NCBI GenBank assembly: GCA_000531095.1
Contig: HG799467.1
Coordinates: 1-64,000, forward strand
DNA length: 64,000 nucleotides
Reading direction: 5' to 3'
Source: Gemmata massiliana
Lineage (GTDB): Bacteria; Planctomycetota; Planctomycetia; Gemmatales; Gemmataceae
In this document: piece after piece, positions 8,227-16,762 of the stretch
Layout of the letters: every line of letters starts with the position of its first letter
Numbering within the stretch: position 1 is the first letter of the stretch
Program-made: the position numbers and the translations under genes
Notes under the pieces: model-generated
Seen by the model: only the letters and a program-made list of their open reading frames with translations
What the model was told of the DNA's origin: nothing
Databases searched by the model: none

Positions 8227-8738
8227 TGACAAGTGACACTTTTCACAAACCCCACAAAACCAAGCGTTTTCACAGCAAGTGTCGTAATGCAAAGCACTTC
8301 GGAATTCTAATTTTAATTCCAATTTCCCGCTCCTACACCCCAATTTCCCGCTCTTTACCCTGTGTTTGGAGACAAGTTTAGAGACAGTATTGTGAACAAA
8401 TAAACACACGAAGCCAGCCTAAGTGTCTAATTGCAAGCCTTAAGAAGCGATGAAAAGGAGCACAAATGCGATCTCTCTTCAATTCCTGCAAAACAATATT
8501 TTCACTCGAAATTATTCCAACAGAATAAATACTTCGAAGATTCCAATTGGCATATTAACCACTTTCACTTGGTTTGCGATACAAAGCTTATTACCATTCC
8601 GTAGGTGAAATATATCAAGTGTCAATCAGAACAATACCAAACAATTCCTTCTGACGCCGCTTGACTTCCAACCATTTCGCGTGATCATTTTTCTGGGGCT
8701 TGTCCTTTTCGGCGAATTGCGCCTTCAGGGAAGCCCTC
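8227..8738. other. Non-coding left end of element B with direct repeats
   Basis: No convincing gene lies in these 512 AT-rich bases. A 14-bp direct repeat (CCAATTTCCCGCTC) at 8319-8332 and 8340-8353, and GGAGACA/TAGAGACA copies near 8380-8395 that recur as GGAGACA near 32889, could be integrase arm-type binding sites. This is inferred from position only. Confidence 0.4.
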
Positions 8739-9104
8739 ATGTGCGACAACATCTACGGATTACTTGCGATCGTCGCGGTAGCTATTGCAGCCGTTCGGTT
8801 GGTTGAAAAGGTTCTGCCAAAGGCTTACGTAGTTATAAAGTGGTTTGGTTTGCTGATCATCTTTAGCGACACTCCTCCAAAGGAAGAGCACAAAGCTCCG
8901 GAGGAATCGCATAAAGCTCAAAACGCTGTCTGCGATTCGTCACCTCCAAAGCAAAAGCGAAAGCGGAAGCCAAAGCCCCCGAGCAGTGATGTGGAGATCC
9001 CTCCTTCTATCACTGCGCCGCTTGGCACCACCCCTACATCTGCTACGATCAAATCTCAGTTGGAACCAATCCCATTGGAACCAACGGTCAAATCAAAGGA
9101 GTAG
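8739..9104 (+). CDS. Single-span membrane protein with Lys/Pro-rich tail
   Basis: 121 residues from ATG 8739 behind CAGGGAAG. Residues about 5-20 and 30-40 are hydrophobic (YGLLAIVAVAIAAV, then VVIKWFGLLIIF) and could span the membrane. The remainder is a charged, Pro-rich tail with KQKRKRKPKPP. Its stop is three bases before the next membrane-protein gene, so the pair is probably an operon. Holin or superinfection-exclusion roles are possible but not shown by the sequence. Confidence 0.55.
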   Translation: MCDNIYGLLAIVAVAIAAVRLVEKVLPKAYVVIKWFGLLIIFSDTPPKEEHKAPEESHKAQNAVCDSSPPKQKRKRKPKPPSSDVEIPPSITAPLGTTPTSATIKSQLEPIPLEPTVKSKE

Positions 9105-9107
9105 CAG

Positions 9108-9371
9108 ATGCGTCTCGACGATGACGGCGACTACGAATTCGTTCGCGTCCCGAAGAAGCGGAAGGTGAAGGGCAAAAACTGGTTCGCGGTGAAGGTGTAC
9201 GCGGTCGGTGTTGTGCTGGCGATCGGGTTCATTGCGTTGAACGCGATCCACGGGGCAACGAGTCAGCAGATTCGGAACGAGACGGAACGATCGCAGCAAC
9301 TTGGTGAGCAACACTCGCGAATGGTGGGTGCGGAAATCGAACGGAATCGAAAAGCAGCCGGGTTCAAATAG
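9108..9371 (+). CDS. Small membrane protein, second of a pair
   Basis: 87 residues, ATG directly after the preceding stop with GGAGTAGCAG as ribosome binding site. A basic segment (PKKRKVKGK) precedes one transmembrane helix (VYAVGVVLAIGFIALNAI, residues about 29-46), followed by a Glu/Arg/Gln-rich helix that could form a coiled coil in the periplasm. The topology is reminiscent of single-pass spanin or exclusion proteins, but no family is recognised. Confidence 0.6.
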   Translation: MRLDDDGDYEFVRVPKKRKVKGKNWFAVKVYAVGVVLAIGFIALNAIHGATSQQIRNETERSQQLGEQHSRMVGAEIERNRKAAGFK

Positions 9372-9462
9372 TTTCAAGAAACGCCAAAATCGTAACAACA
9401 GTTGAAATCACCTGGGAATAAACTTGAGCGACTGATTTCGGGTGGGTAGATTTACGTTCTGA

Positions 9463-9519
9463 ACTCGGCTGCCGAACTAAGGGGGAATGGGCGCCTCTCC
9501 TAGCGACCGGCAGCCGAGT
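9463..9519 (+). terminator. Long-stem hairpin followed by T-run, possible small RNA
   Basis: ACTCGGCTGCCG (9463-9474) pairs perfectly with 9508-9519, followed by TTTTTT. The 33-base loop contains its own G-rich and C-rich segments that can pair. It ends the 8739-9371 pair, or it is the 3' part of a structured non-coding RNA. Confidence 0.55.
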
Positions 9520-9538
9520 TTTTTCTGTAAACACTTCA

Positions 9539-9561
9539 CCCCGCTTCCGAGCGGGGTTTTT
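9539..9561 (+). terminator. Rho-independent terminator
   Basis: CCCCGC-TTCCGA-GCGGGG followed by TTTTTCG, a classical intrinsic terminator about 20 bases after the preceding long-stem hairpin. The stretch from here to 9746 has no convincing gene. Confidence 0.75.
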
Positions 9562-9746
9562 CGTTTCTAAGGCGAACATTGATTGCGAAGAAGGCGCAGT
9601 GAGCAATATTGCGCCAAAGCTCTTGCGTGAGCAAAGTTCCTGCCACTTCCTTCTAACCCACTGGTGAAATAGGTTGCACGGATGCAGAATCAGGATAAAC
9701 TTAGAGTTAGTGGGCACATGTCCACTCCAGCCCAACGGAGACTACC

Positions 9747-9899
9747 GTGAGCGAGAAGGACGAGAGTAAAGAAAAGGAAGAGAAAAAAGAGCCAGAGAAG
9801 AAGTCACCTCTCGACATCAAAAACCTTATCGAGCCTCGCAAAATCCAGGCGAGCGAAGACCCACTGTATAGGTGGCGCAACATTAAACCGAAGGAGTGA
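9747..9899 (+). CDS. Small charged protein (first of four tandem small genes)
   Basis: 50 residues from GTG 9747, with GGAG six bases upstream. The N-terminal half is almost entirely Lys/Glu (KEKEEKKEPEKK); the C-terminal half has DIKNLIEPRKIQASEDP. The next small gene starts two bases after its stop. It may be a diverged member of the adjacent PNPK family, sharing a D-I-x-x-x-I-x-P arrangement. Function unknown. Confidence 0.5.
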   Translation: MSEKDESKEKEEKKEPEKKSPLDIKNLIEPRKIQASEDPLYRWRNIKPKE

Positions 9900-9901
9900 T
9901 T

Positions 9902-10084
9902 GTGTCTGACCAGCCCAAAAACGAACCAGAGAAGCCTGCTGTCGCGAACACCCCGCCAGCGGCGCAATCACAACCGCCAAAGCCGAATCCCAAAGCGGAC
10001 ATTGCTCCAAGATGTCTTCACTTCTCTGAAGACAGTCAACCAACGCGCATGGTCCGCAAGAAACCTACGGACAACAAGGGGTAA
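9902..10084 (+). CDS. Small Pro-rich peptide with PNPK motif
   Basis: 60 residues from GTG 9902, with AAGGAG immediately before the preceding stop serving as ribosome binding site. A Pro/Gln-rich N-terminus leads to PPKPNPKADIAP, a motif that recurs in the next two genes (SPNPKEGIQP, RPNPKEDIRP). Likely unstructured. The repeated gene family suggests a conserved short binding motif, function unknown. Confidence 0.5.
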   Translation: MSDQPKNEPEKPAVANTPPAAQSQPPKPNPKADIAPRCLHFSEDSQPTRMVRKKPTDNKG

Positions 10085-10092
10085 TCGTACCA

Positions 10093-10227
10093 ATGGCAGA
10101 TGATAAGAAACCAGAACCAAACCAAGCACCAAAAGAAAAGGCTGTGGCTCAGCCAAAATCCCCTAATCCCAAAGAGGGTATACAGCCAACGAAAGTGCAA
10201 GAAAGCAAATACCCTAACAACAAGTGA
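10093..10227 (+). CDS. Small Pro-rich peptide with PNPK motif
   Basis: 44 residues from ATG 10093. Lys/Pro-rich throughout, with KSPNPKEGIQPTK in the middle, the counterpart of the motif in the flanking small genes. It lies 8 bases after the previous gene and 9 before the next. Function unknown. Confidence 0.5.
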   Translation: MADDKKPEPNQAPKEKAVAQPKSPNPKEGIQPTKVQESKYPNNK

Positions 10228-10236
10228 GTCTCTGCC

Positions 10237-10356
10237 ATGTCAAACAAGCCGCCATCGATCCCGACAAGTCCGCCACCTCGTCCAAACCCGAAGGAGGATA
10301 TCAGACCTGGGCGTGAAGAGCGCCAAGACAATGCTGGCGATCGGAAGACAAAGTAG
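10237..10356 (+). CDS. Small Pro-rich peptide with PNPK motif
   Basis: 39 residues from ATG 10237. PPPRPNPKEDIRPGREE repeats the motif of the two preceding genes. Its last 56 bases overlap the 3' end of the convergent membrane-protein gene that ends at 10301. Function unknown. Confidence 0.45.
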   Translation: MSNKPPSIPTSPPPRPNPKEDIRPGREERQDNAGDRKTK

Positions 10357-11116
10357 TTTTCGGCGTGGCAGGTCCGTCCGATGTAGCGGATGGGGGCTTT
10401 AAAGCGAGGTATACTAGCGCCGCGCTGATTGTGATAACAGGAATTAACACAAACAATAATGATTGAGCGTAGAACTCGTGGGCGCGTCTAAGATCATCCG
10501 ATTTTTGTTTGTTGCGGTAAGCGTATGCCTCACAAATCGGATGACAAATAAGAACTAAATTTAGCTCTGCCTCCTCTGCACTTGCGTAATTTTCTGCGAG
10601 GTGAACCGCCTTTGTCAGCGGAGGGGGCGTAGCTGCCGATTGAGGGCTTCGCACACGCAATGCTGCCTGCACTGCTAAAAGAGCAAAGCACAAGGAAGGA
10701 ATAAGTGAAACTAGAGCAATCAGCCCAAGCAAACATGTCTCAGGCTTTTCGGGCTTGATGGAGACAAGCGCCCCGAAGGTCAGCAAGGCAGAACCACCTC
10801 CTAGGTACTTAATTATTGAATCAGCCTTTTCATCCAATTTGCCATCTGTCTTCTCGAACCTCTCTTGCAAATCCTTCGCGTATTTCATTATCCATCCGTA
10901 TTCAACCTTGTCCTTCTTTTCAAAATTTTTGAAAAAATCAACCGCGTCGTTGTAATCTTTTGACGATGAGTAATCGGACTTAACTTGACAGTAAATGCTT
11001 TTGTAATATTGGGTTGCAGATCGATACGTCGTCACGAGGATCTCATACGCCCGGACTTCGAGGCGTTTTCCAGTTCGCGGGCTGGATTTATTAGGAGGGG
11101 GAGGCGAATTGCTCAT
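10301..11116 (-). CDS. Multi-span membrane protein, possible SLATT-like or exclusion protein
   Basis: 271 residues. A soluble helical N-terminal part (residues 1-105, with a coiled coil around FKNFEKKDKVEYG) precedes two hydrophobic hairpins: GGGSALLTFGALVSI plus LLGLIALVSLIPSLCFALLA, then a helical linker and LLFVLIPVITISAALVYLAL near the C-terminus. Two membrane spans packed against helices recall SLATT-type membrane effectors, but the match is weak. It is the only leftward gene in the left part of B, AT-rich, and positioned like a lysogenic-conversion gene. Confidence 0.6.
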   Translation of the reverse strand: MSNSPPPPNKSSPRTGKRLEVRAYEILVTTYRSATQYYKSIYCQVKSDYSSSKDYNDAVDFFKNFEKKDKVEYGWIMKYAKDLQERFEKTDGKLDEKADSIIKYLGGGSALLTFGALVSIKPEKPETCLLGLIALVSLIPSLCFALLAVQAALRVRSPQSAATPPPLTKAVHLAENYASAEEAELNLVLICHPICEAYAYRNKQKSDDLRRAHEFYAQSLLFVLIPVITISAALVYLALKPPSATSDGPATPKTTLSSDRQHCLGALHAQV

Positions 11117-11324
11117 GGCAAATTCACGAGGGGAGCAAAAAGCAAAAAAAACGGCTTAAAATCGGCAAATTAACTGTTGTTATGCTGGAGCAGTTCGTGC
11201 AAAGCTTCAAGGTCATTTACGCAAAATTCGTTCACGGGCAGGCTCATACTCAGCCAAAAACGGAATTATTACGCAAATCAGTCAGACACCGCACGATTTG
11301 CTTAAAAGCCGCTCTAATTAGAAT

Positions 11325-12158
11325 ATGTGCGACACTTCCGCCGCCTGCCGATCCGCAGGTATTCTGCCCGAAACCCTCAACAAATTCGTTCGTGCGGGCT
11401 GGTTCGAGATGCCAACCAATCGCGTTGACGGTTGGCTCGTGTGGTCCGAGCACGACCAGGAGCGACTAAACGAACTCGTTGCACAAGGGCGCAACCCAAG
11501 CCCTAATCCACTTCCACAGATCGACAGCACCGCATTCAACGCACAAGTTCGGTTTTCGCTTCCAACACCAGAACCAAAGCCGAAGAAGGAACGAGCGCCC
11601 AAGCCCAAGCCAGAACCGAAACCAAAGAAGTTGCGAGAACCCAAACCGAAGAAGGAACGGACTGTCCGTACCGTCACTTACGAAGGCCACCCCTACACGA
11701 TCACCGAACTCGCTCAGCACCTCGGAATGCACCGTCAATCGCTCTCAAAGAAACTTAGAAAGTGTGGCTGGGATGTGGGAAAGGCTCTCGCACCAAAGCC
11801 CAAAGCCGAACGAACAGCGAAACCACCGCAACCCAAAGTACGGAACGCACCTAAACCCGTCATTCACGAAGGTGTCGAATACCGAAGTATGGCAGCACTC
11901 GCTAAGCACCTGGGAATCGAACGGCGCACACTGTCCTACCGTCTGAACAGCGGAATCGCACCCGAGCAAGCCACTTCTTCCACCAAATCAAAGCCCGGAA
12001 CGAAACCGCGACAGTTCCAATTCCAGGGACAACAAGTCACCATCACTCAACTCTGCGAACGGTTCGGACTCGCACCCAACACCGCTGCTGCCCGACTCCA
12101 ACGGCACAATTTCAACGCCGAACAAGCATTCGCAGATAAATTACAGCAGCATCACTAG
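11325..12158 (+). CDS. DNA-binding protein with four HTH units
   Basis: 277 residues. The N-terminal unit (residues 1-50, AACRSAGILPETLNKFVRAGWF) is MerR-like. Three later units follow one pattern: a beta-strand pair and an HTH, YEGHPYTITELAQHLGMHRQSLSKKL, HEGVEYRSMAALAKHLGIERRTLSYRL and FQGQQVTITQLCERFGLAPNTAAARL in order, joined by Lys/Pro-rich linkers (PKPKPEPKPKK). The repeated HTHs suggest cooperative binding to a direct-repeat DNA site, for example as a terminase-associated or late-gene regulator. It is directly upstream of the structural operon. The 208-bp gap before it is non-coding. Confidence 0.7.
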   Translation: MCDTSAACRSAGILPETLNKFVRAGWFEMPTNRVDGWLVWSEHDQERLNELVAQGRNPSPNPLPQIDSTAFNAQVRFSLPTPEPKPKKERAPKPKPEPKPKKLREPKPKKERTVRTVTYEGHPYTITELAQHLGMHRQSLSKKLRKCGWDVGKALAPKPKAERTAKPPQPKVRNAPKPVIHEGVEYRSMAALAKHLGIERRTLSYRLNSGIAPEQATSSTKSKPGTKPRQFQFQGQQVTITQLCERFGLAPNTAAARLQRHNFNAEQAFADKLQQHH

Positions 12159-12166
12159 ATAGATGC

Positions 12167-12649
12167 ATGGCATTGCCTGAAACATTAGTCGCAAAATTGT
12201 CGAGTAGTCCAGTTGGTTCACTGGTTAACCAGCGAATCAACCCTGCCATTGGGACTACTGGCACTCAAGTGCCATTCCTAACCTTCACCGTCACGAACAT
12301 CGAGAGCAGTTTCACTCTCGACGGGGCTGCCAGTTCGCTGGAAAAGACAACGGTTCAGTTCGATGTGTGGGGCACAAAGCACGCACAAGTTACGCAGATC
12401 CTTGCCACATTGCGGAGCACGCTGAGTGGTTGGCGCGATGGGAAACAGGTGAAGTGGTGCGTTTGGAATACGCAAGGAATCGAAGCGAGCGAGGACAGCG
12501 AGCACTACATGGGAACGTCAGAATTTGTTGTGTGGTACGACCGCAACCAACGCATTCGAGTGACCAGTGGGATTGAGAGCGGTGAGACGTTCGGCGTGCC
12601 GACATATTCTGAGCAACCTTATAGTCAGCGGTGGTGGTGGTTATTTTAA
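12167..12649 (+). CDS. Probable tail completion/terminator protein (DUF3168-like)
   Basis: 160 residues from ATG 12167, nine bases after the previous gene. The pattern of a beta-rich protein with VPFLTFTVTNIESSF, a central VQFDVWGTKHAQVTQILATL and a C-terminal EFVVWYDRNQRIR strand resembles the small alpha/beta tail-terminator (gpU-like, DUF3168) proteins that cap the siphovirus tail tube. It is oddly placed in front of the terminase rather than between connectors and tail tube. The family assignment is tentative. Confidence 0.5.
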   Translation: MALPETLVAKLSSSPVGSLVNQRINPAIGTTGTQVPFLTFTVTNIESSFTLDGAASSLEKTTVQFDVWGTKHAQVTQILATLRSTLSGWRDGKQVKWCVWNTQGIEASEDSEHYMGTSEFVVWYDRNQRIRVTSGIESGETFGVPTYSEQPYSQRWWWLF

Positions 12650-12768
12650 TTTATCTTTGACAGTTATGACGGGGAGGGGATACCCCTCAAGTGTTGAGAA
12701 TGAAAGGTGGAAAGACCCCACCGGCACGCTACATTTTTTCTCAAGGATGTTTAAGTAAGGCAGACAGG

Positions 12769-13083
12769 ATGAAAAGACCAAAATTAACAGCAGAAGCAGC
12801 GAGATTCTACGATCGGCACGCGAAGCGGTGCATCGAGGAAGGTTACCTGACGGACGCGACTTTCGATTCGTTCGTTTTGCTTTGCCGCACCTACGCACTG
12901 CTCCAGTTCGACCCGTCGGAAGATCCGAGAGCGGGAATCATCAAGTTCGTGGCACTCACCAAAAGCTTTGAAAGACAGGGGATTGCGTTCGGAATCACTG
13001 CGAAGAAGAAGAGCGAGAAGCCAAAGGATTTGGCAGCGATCATCAGGGAGGGACTGAATGCCGGACAAGATGCCAAGGGCTAA
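12769..13083 (+). CDS. Terminase small subunit (P27-like)
   Basis: 104 residues from ATG 12769 with AAGG upstream. LTAEAARFYDRHAKRCIEEGYLTDATFDSFVLLCRTYALL is the pattern of the P27/YmfM-type terminase small subunit, which recognises phage DNA for packaging. The HNH gene overlaps its end by 26 bases and the large subunit follows. The P27-HNH-large terminase order is common in HK97-like phages. Confidence 0.8.
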   Translation: MKRPKLTAEAARFYDRHAKRCIEEGYLTDATFDSFVLLCRTYALLQFDPSEDPRAGIIKFVALTKSFERQGIAFGITAKKKSEKPKDLAAIIREGLNAGQDAKG

Positions 13084-13339
13084 GCCCCTCACGGAACGGA
13101 AACGAGAACGCCCTACCGCTTGGAATCGTGGGTACGATCGGCGGCACACCGCACTTCGCCGCGAACTTTTGGCTGATCGTCCCGTGTGTGAATGTCAGGG
13201 TTGCGGTAACGGCTGCTGCAACAACACCGCATTCTCTGCTCACGCCCACCACCTACGTTACCCAGCGCTCAGCCTGTCTGATTACTTCGCGTTGTGCGAA
13301 TCCTGTCACGGACGGTTGCACGCAAAAGGAGATCGGTGA
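13058..13339 (+). CDS. HNH endonuclease
   Basis: 93 residues. Metal-binding Cys residues (CECQGCGNGCC) precede the catalytic HAHHLRY, and CESCHGRLH forms the second zinc knuckle. The basic N-terminus (RKRERPTAWNRGYDRRHTALRRELL) is typical of phage HNH proteins that nick DNA during packaging together with the large terminase. It overlaps both neighbours (26 and 4 bases). Confidence 0.88.
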   Translation: MPDKMPRAKPLTERKRERPTAWNRGYDRRHTALRRELLADRPVCECQGCGNGCCNNTAFSAHAHHLRYPALSLSDYFALCESCHGRLHAKGDR

Positions 13340-14925
13340 GTGTTCCGGATTGGGCTGTAGTCACGGCAGCCGATCGGCTGGCACTCGAAGAAGGGTGCAC
13401 GTGGTCGCAGACGCATGCCAACCAAATTATAAATTTCACGCGAGCATTCTTCCGGTCGCAGTTCATTTCGGGAAAAGTTGCCCTCGCACCCGAGCAAGCA
13501 CAGTTCCTGCAGCAGTTGTACGGCTGGCGACTACCGAACGGGAACAGGCGGTTTCGGTTCGCTAACCTTCACGTTCCAAAGAAATCCTTTGGAAAGACCT
13601 TACTTGTAAGCATCATCGCGTTTTTCGAGACGTTCGGCAGTGGCGAACCGTCCGCTTTCGTGGTGAGTTGCGCGGCATCCCGTGAGAACGCAAGTCAGGT
13701 GTTCGATGAGTTGAAGTTTGCGACGGAACGGGGGAAGTTCGCTCCGTTCGCAGCGGTAAAGAACCACACGAAAACGATTGAAGTGCCGTCACTGAATGCG
13801 CGGTTTCATTCCGTTTCCAGTGACGGAAACAGGCTTCACGGCTTCAACTGCTCGACCGTGATTTGTGACGAAGCCGGTTGGACGAAGAACAGTTCTGCTT
13901 TCGATGCGTTGCGGTACGCTCCGGCAGCACGTCCGAACGGGCTGATTGTCGTAATCAGCACCGCGAGCGATCAGCAAGAGCACTGGTATCACAAGCGAGT
14001 TTACAGCAAATCCAAGCGAATTCTGAGCGGCGAAGACCTCGATATCACGCATCTCGCCGTTGTTCACGAGATGGACGCGGACGGTGATCCAGAAGACCCA
14101 GCGCAGTGGAAAAAAGCAAACCCGCTGCTTGGCTCACCTTGGTGTCCGATCGACCAGTTTCGCCGCGAGATCGAAGGGGCGAAGGCGGCAGGAATTGGGG
14201 AACGGCTTAATTTCTTGCGCTTACGGTTGGGGCTATGGCTGAAAGCAGATGAGATGTGCTACTTCGAGGTGAATAAATTTGACGAACTGAAAGCAGAACC
14301 GAGCGAAGCCGAACTGAAGGACGCACCGTGTGCTCTGGGCATCGACCTCAGTGAAACGACTGACCCGACTTCGGTAACTGCCACCTGGGAACTGTCACCC
14401 GGTCGGTACTACTCCCGTTCGTGGTGCTGGACCGCAGAAAAGGGCGTTACCGAGCGCGAGAAATCGAACTTGCGGCACTACCGCGAATTCACCGAAATGA
14501 CCGTCACGAAGGGCGACATGATCGACGAAAGGCTGGTGCTGAACCACTTGGTTGCGCTTACCGAAAAGTATTGCGTGGTGGTCGCGAACTTCGACCCGCG
14601 AAGCGCCTATGTGATGGGGAATCGACTGGCGGAACACGGGGTGAAGTGCGAGCGAGTTACTGCGTCAGCCCGCTACATGAACCCGCCAATGGTCGAACTT
14701 CGCAAAGCGATCGAAGAGAAACGGTACTCGCACGACGGAAGCAGTTGGCTCAAGTTCTGCCTGCAGAATGTGCGGTTTGAATTGAATCGATACGGCGAAG
14801 TCTTTCCGGTGCGAAAGAAGTCGGTGGACAAGATCGACGGTGCGATTTCGGCTCTGCTCTCCCTTTACGGGCTGCTTGCAAAACCCGCTGACGAAACCGT
14901 TACTCAAGGATTAATTTTAATCTGA
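13336..14925 (+). CDS. terL: Terminase large subunit
   Basis: 529 residues from GTG 13336, overlapping the HNH stop as GTGA. The ATPase part has a Walker A-like motif (VPKKSFGKT, residues about 79-87) and Walker B (STVICDEA). The nuclease part has ALGIDLSETTDPTS with the first metal-binding Asp and DKIDGAISAL near the C-terminus with the last. This is the Terminase_1/YmfN type found with P27 small subunits. It pumps DNA into the procapsid. Confidence 0.93.
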   Translation: MSVPDWAVVTAADRLALEEGCTWSQTHANQIINFTRAFFRSQFISGKVALAPEQAQFLQQLYGWRLPNGNRRFRFANLHVPKKSFGKTLLVSIIAFFETFGSGEPSAFVVSCAASRENASQVFDELKFATERGKFAPFAAVKNHTKTIEVPSLNARFHSVSSDGNRLHGFNCSTVICDEAGWTKNSSAFDALRYAPAARPNGLIVVISTASDQQEHWYHKRVYSKSKRILSGEDLDITHLAVVHEMDADGDPEDPAQWKKANPLLGSPWCPIDQFRREIEGAKAAGIGERLNFLRLRLGLWLKADEMCYFEVNKFDELKAEPSEAELKDAPCALGIDLSETTDPTSVTATWELSPGRYYSRSWCWTAEKGVTEREKSNLRHYREFTEMTVTKGDMIDERLVLNHLVALTEKYCVVVANFDPRSAYVMGNRLAEHGVKCERVTASARYMNPPMVELRKAIEEKRYSHDGSSWLKFCLQNVRFELNRYGEVFPVRKKSVDKIDGAISALLSLYGLLAKPADETVTQGLILI

Positions 14926-14942
14926 ACAACTCTAAATAGAGT

Positions 14943-16187
14943 ATGTTCCAATTCGTCCGTTCCTTTTTCAACCGCTCCACGAAGTGGTATCCGCTCTCAA
15001 GCCTGCCCGAAGCGTTTTTCTTCGGTCGGCAATCGCGATCGGCAGTCGCCACACCAGAAGAAGCCCTAACCCTCAGTCCGGTTTACGCGGCGCTCAGGTG
15101 GTATCAGACCACTCTGAGCAGCCTTCCACTCGTTGTTTACCGGGACGATTGGCAGGGCGGACGCGAAAAAGCATTAACGCACCCTGCGTACAAACTGCTG
15201 CAGTACCGCCCGAATCCAGCACAGACCCGAAACACGTTCCTTCAGGTTCTCGCCCGTGATTTGTTCGTCCACGGTGAAGCGTTCTGTTCGCTGAGATGGA
15301 CGGGCACGGGTGCGCTTTTTGGGGTGTATCCGGTCAAGCATTCGTGTGTCACCGAAGTGATAGTTGACGATGAGTGGGAAAAGGCGTTCGTGGTGCGTGA
15401 CTCGAACGGCGAACCCGAAGTGTACAGCGATGCGGACATGCTCCACATCGTTGCGCTGCCCAACTGTGACGGGATTCGTGGGGAATCATTCCTCCGTTAC
15501 GCGGGGGAAGCACTCGGACTGCACAAACAGGTGCAGGAGAGCGCAACTGCTTTTTATAAAAACGCTGTAAAAGCCAGCGGCTACTTACGGTACGCGGGCA
15601 AACTGAACCAAGAAACGATCAACGTTATCAGAGAGAACTTTAAGAAGCAGTTCGCGGGAACGGGTAATGCGGGCGAAATCCCGCTGCTGAGCGAAGGCGG
15701 TGAGTTCACACCAGTTTCCAACACGACTGCTGACGATGCCCAAATCATCGAAGCGCTTGGGGCTTCCGTCGCCGATGTGTCGAGATGGAGTGGAATTTCG
15801 AGCATCATTCTCGGTGATTACGCAGCCGCAAAGTACGCAAGTTTAGCAGCAGAAAATCAGGCAGTTTATCAGAAGAGTTTGCGTTGGATGCTCGAAGCGA
15901 TCGAAACCGAAGTGAACAACAAGATTTTCGGCGTCGGTTCAGACTTCTTCGCCGAGTTCGACACGCGGGAATTGTTGCGTGGCGATCCTGTCACACAGTC
16001 CCAAATCGACAATGCTTACCTCACGAGCGGTGTTGTCACACGGAACGAAGTTCGCGAAGGGCTGAAACTGAACCCACTCGAAGAACTGAACCAACCGCTT
16101 GCCCCACTCAACCAAGGGGTTGCGACACTTCCGCCCACTACACCCAACCAACTACCACCAGCACCAGGAGCAGCACCGAATGAGTGA
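14943..16187 (+). CDS. Portal protein, HK97 family
   Basis: 414 residues, the usual length. TPEEALTLSPVYAALRWYQTTLSSLPLVVY near the N-terminus and DVSRWSGISSIILGDYAAAKYASLAAENQAVYQKSL in the C-terminal half are HK97-type portal features. The last 60 residues are Pro/Asn-rich. It forms the dodecameric DNA gate at one capsid vertex and overlaps the protease gene by 8 bases. Confidence 0.93.
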   Translation: MFQFVRSFFNRSTKWYPLSSLPEAFFFGRQSRSAVATPEEALTLSPVYAALRWYQTTLSSLPLVVYRDDWQGGREKALTHPAYKLLQYRPNPAQTRNTFLQVLARDLFVHGEAFCSLRWTGTGALFGVYPVKHSCVTEVIVDDEWEKAFVVRDSNGEPEVYSDADMLHIVALPNCDGIRGESFLRYAGEALGLHKQVQESATAFYKNAVKASGYLRYAGKLNQETINVIRENFKKQFAGTGNAGEIPLLSEGGEFTPVSNTTADDAQIIEALGASVADVSRWSGISSIILGDYAAAKYASLAAENQAVYQKSLRWMLEAIETEVNNKIFGVGSDFFAEFDTRELLRGDPVTQSQIDNAYLTSGVVTRNEVREGLKLNPLEELNQPLAPLNQGVATLPPTTPNQLPPAPGAAPNE

Positions 16188-16746
16188 GTTCACACGGGTA
16201 AGCCGCATCGCACCGAAGATCAGTGAGAACCGGAGATTATCCTTTTACGCAAGTGTTTTTGGCGAAGTTGCTCCGATCACCGAACGGGACACAACGGGAA
16301 ATCTCGTGAGTTACCGAGAGCGAATTGTGCCCGGGGCATTCACCGATGCGTTGTGTTCGACAGCGGAAGTGATCGCGAACATCGACCACGACCCAGCCCA
16401 GACCTTCGCAAAGAGAAGCACGGGTGAACTGCTCCTGCAGGAAGACCCTCACGGACTCTTCGCCAGTTGCTACTTACCGCCCGGTGAATTCGGTGACAGC
16501 ATTATTCGGCGTGTTGAAAGTGGCGAGTTGGACGGCTGCAGTTTCCGCTTTGGAGCAGTGAAGGACCGGGTGAATGGGGATGTTGTGGAGCGGCTTGCCG
16601 TAACCCTCGCGGATGTCTGCATTTGCTCATCCAAAGTCGCCGCTTACAAGGAAACCGAAGTGCATCTCCGCACCAATCCAGAACTCAAGAAATTATTCTC
16701 GCGAATGAGATTTATAAAAATCAAGCAACGGGCACTAAATAAGTAA
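16180..16746 (+). CDS. HK97-family prohead protease
   Basis: 188 residues from ATG 16180 inside the end of the portal gene. ANIDHDPAQTFAKRSTGEL holds the catalytic His and LDGCSFRFGAV the catalytic Ser, both as in the S78 prohead protease family. It removes the delta domain from the capsid protein during maturation. Portal, protease and capsid are in the canonical order. Confidence 0.93.
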   Translation: MSEFTRVSRIAPKISENRRLSFYASVFGEVAPITERDTTGNLVSYRERIVPGAFTDALCSTAEVIANIDHDPAQTFAKRSTGELLLQEDPHGLFASCYLPPGEFGDSIIRRVESGELDGCSFRFGAVKDRVNGDVVERLAVTLADVCICSSKVAAYKETEVHLRTNPELKKLFSRMRFIKIKQRALNK

Positions 16747-16762
16747 TAACCACGGAGGAACA

